Shown piece after piece: positions 16,656-24,941 of a stretch of 64,000 nucleotides of DNA; within the stretch, counting starts at the first letter, position 1; every line of letters begins with the position of its first letter. The notes beneath the pieces were generated by a model. The model saw nothing but the letters and a program-made list of their open reading frames with translations, was not told where the DNA came from and did not search any database. The position numbers and the translations under genes are program-made. The DNA comes from Vreelandella neptunia (GTDB taxonomy: Bacteria > Pseudomonadota > Gammaproteobacteria > Pseudomonadales > Halomonadaceae), in the NCBI RefSeq assembly GCF_022489065.1, contig NZ_JAKVTW010000006.1:1-64000 (forward strand), written 5' to 3'.

Positions 16656-17558
16656 TCACCCCTGCAAATACTTCCCCGGCAACCGTTCAGCCAGAAAATC
16701 CATAAACAATCGTGCCCGCTGGGAAAGCGTTGCTTGGCGGTAGTAAACGGCGTTAACGGCCTGATTCTGGCGTTCGGTATGGTCGGGAAGAACATCTATC
16801 AGCGTGCCTTTCTGGCGGGGAGCGATGGTCATGAAGTCGGCCAAGCAAACAATGCCTTCCCCCGCAATGGCGAGTTCAATTAGCGTACTGCCACTAGAGG
16901 CTGCCAGCGTTGGTATGATATGCAACGGCTTGTCATCGGCGCGGGTGAGTGGCCAGCGGTTGAGATGCTCAAGCTGGCTGAAGCCAAGCAGGCTGTGATG
17001 CTGAAGATCGTCGACGCTTTGTGGTGTGCCGCATCGTTCAAGATAACTGGGGCTGGCAAGAAGTCGCAACGGGCTGTGGCCTAGGGGTTTCGCGTGAAGG
17101 GATGAATCTTCCAAATCGCCGATGCGAATGGCTAAATCGACCCGCTGTTCCAGCAAGTCGACAAAGCGGTCGTGGGTATCCAACTCCAGCGTAATACCGG
17201 GGTAGCGGGCGCGGAACTCGCCAATCACTGGCACGATCACAAACTGCATAAAACTGGGAGCGGCGTTGACTCGCAGCCTGCCTTGAGGCTGGTTGTGGCG
17301 ATCCAGCATTGCTTCTTCTGCTATCTCCACGGCGGCAAGAATAGCGCGGCAGTGGCCAAGAAACGTCTCGCCTTCCTCGGTTAGCTCCAAGCGGCGAGTG
17401 GTTCGACGCAGTAGCGTGGCACCAAGTTTCTGCTCTAGGCGATTGAGCGCACGGCTAACGCCGGAAACGGTGATACCAAGCCGCTCGGCAGCGCCGGTGA
17501 TTGAGCCGCTATCGACCACCGTCACAAAGGCCTGCTGTTCTTCAAGGGTGCTTTTCAT
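16656..17558 (-). CDS. LysR family transcriptional regulator, divergent from mdaB
   Basis: 300 residues. The winged HTH is at about 15-40 (GSITGAAERLGITVSGVSRAL), followed by the co-inducer domain starting at GRLRVNAAPS. The ALNRLEQKLGATLLRRTTRRLELTEEG-type linker places it in the large CrgA-like LysR group. It faces mdaB across 198 bp, and such pairs usually mean the LysR protein responds to quinone or oxidant stress and controls mdaB (inference). The 153 bp between it and the DUF1275 gene end holds nothing evident. Confidence 0.92.
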   Translation of the reverse strand: MKSTLEEQQAFVTVVDSGSITGAAERLGITVSGVSRALNRLEQKLGATLLRRTTRRLELTEEGETFLGHCRAILAAVEIAEEAMLDRHNQPQGRLRVNAAPSFMQFVIVPVIGEFRARYPGITLELDTHDRFVDLLEQRVDLAIRIGDLEDSSLHAKPLGHSPLRLLASPSYLERCGTPQSVDDLQHHSLLGFSQLEHLNRWPLTRADDKPLHIIPTLAASSGSTLIELAIAGEGIVCLADFMTIAPRQKGTLIDVLPDHTERQNQAVNAVYYRQATLSQRARLFMDFLAERLPGKYLQG

Positions 17559-17756
17559 GGCGTGCTTCTCTTAAAGCGCTTGTCATTAAGTGGTCGAAGA
17601 CCGCAGTCGTCGTTTCTTATTGTTGATTTTATATCAAAAGTGTCTTGCTGAAACGGTGCTTCTTTTTTCGGGCTGTTGCTACCACAATACGCGCCATTAA
17701 CACCATGTCTACTCTTTCTAGAGGTGGTGGGTAACCCTATGGAGAGAAATAGTTAA

Positions 17757-18335
17757 ATGAATATTCTACTGATTAACGGTGGCAAGGCGTTTGCCCACTC
17801 TGGCGGTGAACTCAACAATACGCTGCATGGCGTGGCAGTGAGTACATTGCAGGAAATGGGATATGAGGTGCGCGAGACGGTGGTTGATCAAGGCTACAAT
17901 CTTGAGACCGAAGTGCAGAACTACCTTTGGGCGGACACCATTGTGTATCAAATGCCAGGCTGGTGGATGGGAACGCCCTGGATCGTTAAGCGCTACATCG
18001 ATGAGGTGTTCACAGAAGGCCACGGTTCACTCTACGCCAGCGATGGCCGCTCGCGGCAAGACCCCACTAAACAGTATGGCAGTGGCGGCTTGCTGCAAGG
18101 GCGCCGCTACATGCTGTCGCTGACCTGGAATGCCCCTTTGGAAGCCTTCGACGAGCCGGACAATTTCTTTGAAGGGCGTGGTGTGGATGGTGTTTACTTT
18201 CCATTTCACAAATCGCAGGCGTTTATCGGCCTTGAGGCATTGCCGACCTTTATCGCCAACGATGTGATGAAAGTGCCACAGGTAGATCGCAACAAAGCCG
18301 ATTACCGGGACCATTTGCGTAAAGTCCTTGGCTAA
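17757..18335 (+). CDS. mdaB: NAD(P)H:quinone oxidoreductase MdaB
   Basis: 192 residues, close to the 193 of E. coli MdaB. Matching stretches include the flavodoxin-like start ILLINGGKAFAHSGGELN, WADTIVYQMPGWWMG, YIDEVFTEGHG, MLSLTWNAP and GVYFPFHK. MdaB is a cytosolic FAD enzyme that reduces quinones by two electrons and so limits semiquinone radical formation. It is monocistronic, with an intrinsic terminator 42 bp downstream, and divergent from a LysR gene. Confidence 0.95.
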   Translation: MNILLINGGKAFAHSGGELNNTLHGVAVSTLQEMGYEVRETVVDQGYNLETEVQNYLWADTIVYQMPGWWMGTPWIVKRYIDEVFTEGHGSLYASDGRSRQDPTKQYGSGGLLQGRRYMLSLTWNAPLEAFDEPDNFFEGRGVDGVYFPFHKSQAFIGLEALPTFIANDVMKVPQVDRNKADYRDHLRKVLG

Positions 18336-18377
18336 AGTGCTGATTAAAGTCATTAGCTGAAGCCCTCGTGCAGGAAG

Positions 18378-18403
18378 CGCCCACCTCGTTAGGTGGGCGT
18401 TTT
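18378..18403 (+). terminator. Intrinsic terminator of mdaB
   Basis: A perfect 9-bp stem, CGCCCACCT and AGGTGGGCG, with loop CGTT is followed by TTTT, 43 bp after the mdaB stop. It separates mdaB from the converging peptidase gene. Confidence 0.85.
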
Positions 18404-18421
18404 CATCTGCTTGTGGTGAAC

Positions 18422-20197
18422 TTAGCGATCCCGGTTCAGACTTTGCACTGTCAGGTCCAGCGCCTTGTACATATCCAACCGGGCGGAAAGGCCGATATCC
18501 GGGTGGTTAAGATCATTGGCCCGTTCCGATGGCAATATCGGGGCGGTCAGGTCATCTGCGTCAGTCGGCTCGAAATCGTACTCTTCACCGATGGTCATGG
18601 CGCTACGCCGCAGCAGCATGCGTAACTGTGCTGGCGACAGTTCAGGTTCTATCGACATCATGGCCGCCACCAGCCCGGCCACCAAGGGCGTTGCATAAGA
18701 AGTACCGCAATGCGCCTCGCCCCGTTCACCTTCTATCAGAGATGACCCACGCACACAGGCCGCTGCGGTAATATCCACGCGCATGTCGATATTCGATGCA
18801 CTGCGTTTTATTGCATACCTGGGGTCGGTAACCTGTACATCCTGATCGCTGCGCTCATGCCCACCTACAACAAACAGTTGCTCGGTCACGAACGAGGAGG
18901 GCAGACGATACTCGTCCCGGCCAGAAAATGATGACCCGTTACCTGCTGAATTCACGACGACGACATCGGGGTGTTCGCGTCGTAGCCATAAGAAGAACTC
19001 TTCAAGCAGTTCCTCGTAACCGCTCATGGCAATACCGGAACGTACTAACGAATCGATCTCCTTCCCGTTAATGTCGATTGCCCCTACCCGGTGAATGCCC
19101 CAGCTCCAGTTGAGTACGCGCACACCGTCTTCCACCAGGTTCACCGAGGCGGCGATGTTAGCGGTAATACCTGCATCCGAATTGCGATCCACAATCACAT
19201 CAAAGCCCGGGCCTACATCGTCCAGCCCACGTAGAAAGCCACTGTTGCCGCCTTCATTCCATGCCGCGGCAAACACACCGGCAACCGTTGTGCCGTGGCC
19301 GTCAGGCTCGGTAGCATCGCGGGCATAAACGCAGGTTCTCGTCGATTCAGTGCGGCAGTCACCCAGGTAGTCGGCAAAATCCGGGGCGTCAAAATCAACC
19401 TCTCGTTCGATGACGCCAATGCGAATGGGCTGCGTCTCAATATCCCCGCCCTGGCCTTGTAATGATAGGCGTCGCTGGTAAAAATTCACCGCATCCAGAA
19501 AGCGGTTGGAGGCCCACTCTTGATTATCCGCGTCGGGTGGGTTGCCCGCTTCACTCTCAATACTCTCTTCTGCCCCCGACTCTTCAATCACCACCGCATC
19601 TACGCTGACTTCATTGCCGAGCCTGAGTACTAGTGCGTCGCGCTCATCCAGGTTGCTGGCGGGCAGGCGCAGCTGATAGGTGTTGAGGGGCGGAATCATG
19701 CCGACCACCTCGGCGTCATACTTTTCTGCTAAACGCTGGGCTTCTTCGGCGCCATCGTGGCTCTCTTCAATAATCAGGCTGATTAAGTCCACGTAGGTGG
19801 TGATGTCATCCATGTTTTTGGCCACCTCTTGGTCCGTAGCTGCTACCACATGGCTGCCCTTGAGGCTGACCCAGATCGGGTTGCTGTGCTGCTCATGCTG
19901 CTCAAACCAGAGTGGCCCGCTTTCTGCGTCAGAATCGCTGATGCGCACTCTCACCCGTTCATCGTTGTGGGTGATATCTTCTGCTGGTAGCGACGTACCG
20001 TTTAACTTTACCTGAAAGTCGCTGCTATCAAGCCCGCTGACGCGCAGGCAGAATTCTTGGGTATCCATCTGAAGCAGATTGCCGCAGCGCTGCAGTTGTG
20101 CGACTCGCAAAGGTTGTTCAGCCGCCGCGACAGTCGCAATCAACATTAACATCAGTGCCGGAACCCATCGGAAAGTGCTCAAATACGTTACTGCCAT
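18422..20197 (-). CDS. Subtilisin-like S8 family protein with Glu at the catalytic Asp site
   Basis: 591 residues from the ATG at 20197 (GGAG eight bases upstream); an ATG at 20269 would precede the signal peptide. The signal peptide ends near VAAAEQ. A roughly 230-residue N-terminal region leads into an S8 fold: DGHGTTVAG (His301), VVNSAGNGS (oxyanion Asn420) and GTSYATPLVAG (Ser500). Where S8 enzymes have VIDTG, this has VIERE (Glu264), so the catalytic Asp is replaced. It may be inactive, or Glu may serve. It is the last minus-strand gene after msrP and msrQ, 99 bp from msrQ. Substrate unknown. Confidence 0.85.
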   Translation of the reverse strand: MAVTYLSTFRWVPALMLMLIATVAAAEQPLRVAQLQRCGNLLQMDTQEFCLRVSGLDSSDFQVKLNGTSLPAEDITHNDERVRVRISDSDAESGPLWFEQHEQHSNPIWVSLKGSHVVAATDQEVAKNMDDITTYVDLISLIIEESHDGAEEAQRLAEKYDAEVVGMIPPLNTYQLRLPASNLDERDALVLRLGNEVSVDAVVIEESGAEESIESEAGNPPDADNQEWASNRFLDAVNFYQRRLSLQGQGGDIETQPIRIGVIEREVDFDAPDFADYLGDCRTESTRTCVYARDATEPDGHGTTVAGVFAAAWNEGGNSGFLRGLDDVGPGFDVIVDRNSDAGITANIAASVNLVEDGVRVLNWSWGIHRVGAIDINGKEIDSLVRSGIAMSGYEELLEEFFLWLRREHPDVVVVNSAGNGSSFSGRDEYRLPSSFVTEQLFVVGGHERSDQDVQVTDPRYAIKRSASNIDMRVDITAAACVRGSSLIEGERGEAHCGTSYATPLVAGLVAAMMSIEPELSPAQLRMLLRRSAMTIGEEYDFEPTDADDLTAPILPSERANDLNHPDIGLSARLDMYKALDLTVQSLNRDR

Positions 20198-20296
20198 TAC
20201 AACTACTCCAAACAATTCGATTAATTGCACGCAGCATAAACGCATTAACTTAACGGAACATGAATCCATTCTGTGCTAGCGGGTAACGTTTACGTT

Positions 20297-20914
20297 TTAG
20301 CGGCTAAACCGGTAACGAAGTTTAGGCAGTGTGCGAGCCACTGGCGGAAGTCGAGTTAACATGACCAGCGCGGCAATAGCGGCATACATGGCCCACTCCT
20401 GCATATCGGCGCGCACTACCCAGAAGAAGTGCAGCAGTACCAGACCCAAAATGGCGTAGGAGAATTTGTGTAGCGGCTTCCAGCGCTTGCCTAGGCACTT
20501 CATCGCCCAGCGGTTGGAGGTAGCCCCCAGCACGGCAAGGCCAATCAGCGCGATCATGCCGACAATAATGTAGGGGCGTTTGACGATTTCGCTACTCAGC
20601 AGCGCCCAGTTAAGCCCCAGAATAAACAGTGCGTAGCTGAGCATATGCAGGGTGGCGTAGGCCAGCGTCCAGAGGCCGAGCTGGCGCCGGATCAGCGCAA
20701 AGCCTTTCCAGCGGGTGAGCTTGGCCAGTGGGGTAAGGCTAAGGGTGAATAGCAGCAACCACAGCGCGCCGATACCGATATTCAGCAGTAGGTAGCGCCC
20801 CGGTTCGGGGCCTGCGGCGTTATTCGCCACCTGCCAACTCCAGAACAGCAGCGGCGCAAGCGCCGCTAGAAATACCGCGACGCGCCAAGCTAGCCATTTG
20901 TACTGCGTTGCCAT
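20297..20914 (-). CDS. msrQ: Heme-binding membrane subunit MsrQ
   Basis: 205 residues with about six membrane segments of the ferric-reductase-like (YedZ) family. Conserved histidines occur in LAYATLHMLSYA, KPLHKFSYAILG and LVLLHFF, the heme ligands of the family. MsrQ passes electrons from the quinone pool to periplasmic MsrP. It starts at 20914 as the msrP stop ends, so the two genes are coupled. Length and order match E. coli msrPQ. Confidence 0.94.
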   Translation of the reverse strand: MATQYKWLAWRVAVFLAALAPLLFWSWQVANNAAGPEPGRYLLLNIGIGALWLLLFTLSLTPLAKLTRWKGFALIRRQLGLWTLAYATLHMLSYALFILGLNWALLSSEIVKRPYIIVGMIALIGLAVLGATSNRWAMKCLGKRWKPLHKFSYAILGLVLLHFFWVVRADMQEWAMYAAIAALVMLTRLPPVARTLPKLRYRFSR

Positions 20915-21930
20915 CAGTAGTTCTTCCTCAAATCTAACCCCGCATACATCTCGGCGACTTCGTCGGCATAGCCATTAAACATTTGGGTATCTATGGTGTT
21001 GGTGTTGAACAGGCTATTAGGCAAGCGCCGCTCGGTGGCTTGGCTCCAGCGAGGGTGGTCTACCTCTGGGTTAACGTTGGCATAAAAGCCGTACTCTTCT
21101 GCGGCAATTTGCTGCCAGGAGTTAACCGGCTGCTCTTCCACCAGTGAAATCCGCACAATCGACTTGATACTTTTGAAACCGTACTTCCAGGGCACTACCA
21201 GCCGCAGTGGCGCGCCGTTTTGGTTGGGCAGCTCACGCCCGTACATCCCCATGGCCAACAGCGTTAATGGATTCATTGCTTCATCTAAGCGAAGACCTTC
21301 CACGTAGGGCCAATCGATGATCGAGAACGAGGAGCGCTGCCCGCGCATTTGCTCTGGATCCACCAGGGTTTCAAAGCGCACGTATTTGGCTTTGCTGGTG
21401 GGGTCGGCGCGTTTGATCACGTCGGCAAGGGGAATACCCAGCCAGGGAATGACCATCGACCAGGCTTCAACACAGCGCAGGCGATAAATACGCTCTTCAA
21501 ACTGCGTTGGTTTGGCGAAATCTTCAAGGGCAAAGCGCCCCCCGTTGTTCACTTCACCATCGACCACCACGCTCCAGGGTTGGGTTTCCAGACTGCCCGC
21601 ATGGCGGGCGGGGTCACCCTTATCAGTGCCGAATTCGAAAAAGTTGTTGTAGCCGCTGGCGTCATCAAAAGGGGCGATTTTATCTTTTTCGGGGTTGCTA
21701 GGGGTGATAGCCCGCCACTGAGTTTCGCTGATTTTCTCCTTTAGCCACTCGGGTGCGCTGCTTTCGGGTACATCCGAGTAGTCGGCGTTGGCGCGGGCGT
21801 GGCCGGAAAGGGCGAGCCCTGCGCCTAACCCCGCCATACCGCCCATAAAACGCCGCCGGGAGAGGTAGATAGATTCCGGCGTTACGTCGGATTCGTGTAA
21901 ATCACTCGGTTTGGCAATTTTTATTAGCAT
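20914..21930 (-). CDS. msrP: Methionine sulfoxide reductase catalytic subunit MsrP
   Basis: 338 residues. The twin-arginine signal SRRRFMGG (about 24-31) with a following hydrophobic stretch ends near GHARA, which indicates Tat export with cofactor bound. The sulfite-oxidase-like molybdopterin domain has Cys153 in LRCVEAWSMVIPW, the Mo ligand of YedY/MsrP. It repairs oxidised methionines in envelope proteins, with electrons from MsrQ. Upstream 21931-22180 is a 250-bp divergent region in which I identify no clear operator. Confidence 0.95.
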   Translation of the reverse strand: MLIKIAKPSDLHESDVTPESIYLSRRRFMGGMAGLGAGLALSGHARANADYSDVPESSAPEWLKEKISETQWRAITPSNPEKDKIAPFDDASGYNNFFEFGTDKGDPARHAGSLETQPWSVVVDGEVNNGGRFALEDFAKPTQFEERIYRLRCVEAWSMVIPWLGIPLADVIKRADPTSKAKYVRFETLVDPEQMRGQRSSFSIIDWPYVEGLRLDEAMNPLTLLAMGMYGRELPNQNGAPLRLVVPWKYGFKSIKSIVRISLVEEQPVNSWQQIAAEEYGFYANVNPEVDHPRWSQATERRLPNSLFNTNTIDTQMFNGYADEVAEMYAGLDLRKNY

Positions 21931-22180
21931 GGGGTGTCTCCCGTTAAGGCTATGGCAGTTTTAGGGCGGGCATAGCCGCTTTCTAAAAAAGTGACCGTAA
22001 GACGCTGGAATAAATAAAAGGTTCTACATAACTTGTATCGAAGTGTGTTTAAGAATAAGTAGCGGGCGGTCTGTTTGGCGTGCTAACAACAGCTAATGTA
22101 TTAATGACACGTATGGCTGGCTTAATGATCCTAATACAGACACTCTTCTTTAAGTCTCTAATCTAATGCCAAGGAACCCC

Positions 22181-23149
22181 ATGGCTTCTACACGACGTGA
22201 TCTCGTGTTGTTAATCGGCCAAGGCGTGATACCGCCTGAACAGGTGGCGCGTGCAGTTCAGGCTTCCGGGCTGCGCCCTTCGCCTCGCGACTGGGCTCTG
22301 TTTATTGATCGCCTGTTGCTGTGGCTAGGCGGGTTGGCGCTGGCCTTCGCAGTGCTATTTTTTATTGCTTACAACTGGGCTGAGATGGGGCGCTGGCTGC
22401 GTTTTGGCGTGGTACAAACGGCGATGGTGCTGGCGATAGGTATCGCCGTTTGGGGTAAACGCAACCTTACCCTTGAGCGTGTTGCGTTAACGGCCGCGTC
22501 TTTGTTGGTGGGCGTGCTGTTGGCGCTGTTTGGTCAGGTGTACCAAACCGGCGCTGACCCCTGGCAGCTGTTTTTTACCTGGGCATTGCTGACGTTGCCC
22601 TGGGTCTGGGTGGCCCGTTTTGAACTGCTCTGGGTGATGTGGCTGGGGCTGCTTAATCTGGCCGTCGGGCTCTATTTCCGTACCTGGGGCGACCCGTTTG
22701 GCGTGTTGGCCAGCAGCGATGCTGCACTGTGGGGGCTGTTTGGACTCAATACCCTGGCCTTGGCAACCTGGGAATGGGGTGCCCGTTACCGGGGCTGGCC
22801 ACGGCAGTGCGCGGTACGCTTGCTGGCGGTGGGCAGTGGGGTGTCGATAACACTGTTAACGATGATGTTGATAGCCGATGTAGGTCTCGTATGGTCGGCG
22901 GTGCTGGCGATTTATCCACTCTGGTTGGCAGTGCTTTATAGCCTTTACCGCTATTGGCTGCCTGATCTGTTTATGATTGCGGGGGGCGCTGTTTCGCTGT
23001 TAACGGTGGCCACGCTTCTGCTAGCCAGGGTGTTGTTGTGGGAGGGAGAGTGGCAGGAGGGGAGTCTAATGCTGATCGCCATTGTGGTGCTGGCGATGGG
23101 CGCAGGCGCGGTGGTTTGGCTGAAACGGCTACACCGGGAGATCTCCTAG
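22181..23149 (+). CDS. DUF2157 domain membrane protein
   Basis: 322 residues from the ATG at 22181, where AAGGA lies five bases upstream; an earlier ATG at 22166 is in frame. An N-terminal soluble helix (LIGQGVIPPEQVARAVQ) is followed by about ten membrane helices. ALAFAVLFFIAYNWAEMGRWLRFG is the DUF2157 signature, with the FIAYNW motif. First gene of a tight three-gene operon with DUF4401 and GDYxxLxY proteins. The function of the set is not known. Confidence 0.85.
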   Translation: MASTRRDLVLLIGQGVIPPEQVARAVQASGLRPSPRDWALFIDRLLLWLGGLALAFAVLFFIAYNWAEMGRWLRFGVVQTAMVLAIGIAVWGKRNLTLERVALTAASLLVGVLLALFGQVYQTGADPWQLFFTWALLTLPWVWVARFELLWVMWLGLLNLAVGLYFRTWGDPFGVLASSDAALWGLFGLNTLALATWEWGARYRGWPRQCAVRLLAVGSGVSITLLTMMLIADVGLVWSAVLAIYPLWLAVLYSLYRYWLPDLFMIAGGAVSLLTVATLLLARVLLWEGEWQEGSLMLIAIVVLAMGAGAVVWLKRLHREIS

Positions 23150-23151
23150 TC

Positions 23152-24222
23152 ATGAGTAGCACTAATGAGTTAAACGATTTAAAAACCAGGCTCAGCCAAG
23201 CGGGCGTTACATTAAACGAGCCAGCAACCCCCGCAACGCTTGAAACGCCTTGGTTTGTGCGGGCACTGCAGGCATTTTCCGGCTGGTTGGCGGCGCTGTT
23301 TCTGCTTGGCTTTATCGCCATGGGCGTGGTGTTTGTGGTGGAGAGCACTGCGGCATCAATGGGCCTGGGGCTTGCAATGATCGGCGCGGCTTATGGGCTG
23401 TTTCGTCGTGCCCGCAGTGATGTGCTCGAACACTTGGCGCTGGCAGTTAGCTTAGCCGGACAACTGTTAATCGCCTGGGCGGCGGTAGCGTTTTGGCATG
23501 AATCTGCTTACCTATTCTGGTCATTGCTAGGCTTGCAGAGCGTACTGGCATTGATCATGCCGAGCCTCGTTCACCGTGCGTTTTCAGCGTTGGCCGCCAG
23601 CTTAGCGCTCTATATGGCCTTGGCATTGCACGCCATGGCGCCAATGGCGAGTGGAATGGTTCTACTGGCGCTGACACTGCTCTGGCTAAATGAGTTTCGC
23701 TGGCCTGGGCGCATTCGGGACGTACAAGCGTGGGGTTATGGCCTGTTAATAGGGCTATTGGTCATGCAGGGCTTAGCGCATAGCGGCCAGCCGCTTGCCT
23801 TCTGGTTTGAGACACATACCATTAACGCTTTTGCATGGACAGCACCCTGGTTGAGCGCCGTGTTAGTCGCGCTCTCTTTGGCAGTGCTGCTATGTACAAC
23901 GTTTCAATCCCAAACCCATTGGGGGCTCTATCTAAGCTCTGTTGTAGTGCTGCTGATTTCTTTCTATACGCCGGGGGTCGGCGAGGGTGTGGTGCTCTTG
24001 CTATTAGGCTTCGCAATGGGGCATCGCCTGGTGATGGGGCTTGGCGTGTTTTCGCTGTTGATGGGCATTGGCAGTTATTACTACTGGCTGGACGCAACGC
24101 TGTTAACCAAAGCGCTAACGCTGATGATGCTTGGTGGGCTGCTACTGGCGCTGCGTTGGCTATGGTGGCGGTGGCTAATGGCGGCCAAGCCGACCGCAAA
24201 AGGCGTTGCCCATGAGCCATAG
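23152..24222 (+). CDS. DUF4401 domain membrane protein
   Basis: 356 residues from the ATG at 23152, two bases after the DUF2157 stop; the longer frame from 23038 overlaps the preceding gene and is not needed. A polar N-terminal segment of about 40 residues is followed by roughly ten hydrophobic helices. The FVRALQAFSGWLAALFLLGF opening is typical of DUF4401. It overlaps the next gene by 11 bp. Its pairing with DUF2157 and a GDYxxLxY protein suggests one membrane complex of unknown role. Confidence 0.85.
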   Translation: MSSTNELNDLKTRLSQAGVTLNEPATPATLETPWFVRALQAFSGWLAALFLLGFIAMGVVFVVESTAASMGLGLAMIGAAYGLFRRARSDVLEHLALAVSLAGQLLIAWAAVAFWHESAYLFWSLLGLQSVLALIMPSLVHRAFSALAASLALYMALALHAMAPMASGMVLLALTLLWLNEFRWPGRIRDVQAWGYGLLIGLLVMQGLAHSGQPLAFWFETHTINAFAWTAPWLSAVLVALSLAVLLCTTFQSQTHWGLYLSSVVVLLISFYTPGVGEGVVLLLLGFAMGHRLVMGLGVFSLLMGIGSYYYWLDATLLTKALTLMMLGGLLLALRWLWWRWLMAAKPTAKGVAHEP

Positions 24223-24751
24223 CCATAAGCGAAACCGCTGGATCATAGTATTAGCCGCTGTTGTCGTGTTGGTCGTCATTAATGGCTCGATTTGGCAGAA
24301 AGAGCGTCACCTAGCCGAGGGTGAAATCGTGTACCTTGAGTTGGCGCCAGTCGATCCGCGCTCATTAATGCAGGGCGACTATATGGCACTGAACTTTGCC
24401 CTCGCCAACCAAGCTCACAGCGCACTGTTTCAACAAGACAATGCTCTGCAAGAGGCGCCTCAGAAAGCAAGCAATGGCTATGTGGTTGTACGTTTGGACG
24501 AACAGCGTATCGCACACTTTCAGCGCTTGGATGATGGGAGCGCGTTAGCCAATGACGAACGGCGGCTGAAATACCGGCTGCGCAGCGGCCAAGTGCGCTT
24601 CGCCACCGATGCATTCTTCTTTCAGGAGGGCCATGCTGAGCGCTACGAGGCTGCCCGTTATGGCCGATTTCGGCTAAATACCAAGGGCGAGCCACTGCTC
24701 GTTGCGCTACATGATGGTGAGCTTAACCCCTTGGGCAAAATGGTTAAATGA
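24212..24751 (+). CDS. GDYxxLxY domain protein
   Basis: 179 residues from the ATG at 24212, inside the end of the DUF4401 gene. A single N-terminal membrane helix (about 10-30) precedes a periplasmic domain holding the family motif in LMQGDYMALNFAL, close to GDYxxLxY with Phe for the final Tyr. A second conserved region, LKYRLRSGQVRFATDAFFFQEG, follows. Third gene of the DUF2157-DUF4401 operon. The family has no assigned activity. Confidence 0.85.
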   Translation: MSHSHKRNRWIIVLAAVVVLVVINGSIWQKERHLAEGEIVYLELAPVDPRSLMQGDYMALNFALANQAHSALFQQDNALQEAPQKASNGYVVVRLDEQRIAHFQRLDDGSALANDERRLKYRLRSGQVRFATDAFFFQEGHAERYEAARYGRFRLNTKGEPLLVALHDGELNPLGKMVK

Positions 24752-24941
24752 CGTTCTATTACCAAGCCTTAAGGTTTCCCACTACTGCTTAAAACCATAC
24801 TGCGCCTTGCGCCCTGCAGGCAGGTAAGCTGTAATTCGACCTCCCACTGACAAGGATGGCCCGGTAATAACACCTGGCCTGGCCAAATAATTGGTTCGTC
24901 GGTGGTAGGCAGACAAGCCCACCTAAATGAATAAGGTCTTT

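Noticed and set aside
23822..24226. 134-codon minus-strand frame over DUF4401
   Set aside because: Arg/Pro/Ala-rich antisense artefact of high-GC coding sequence.
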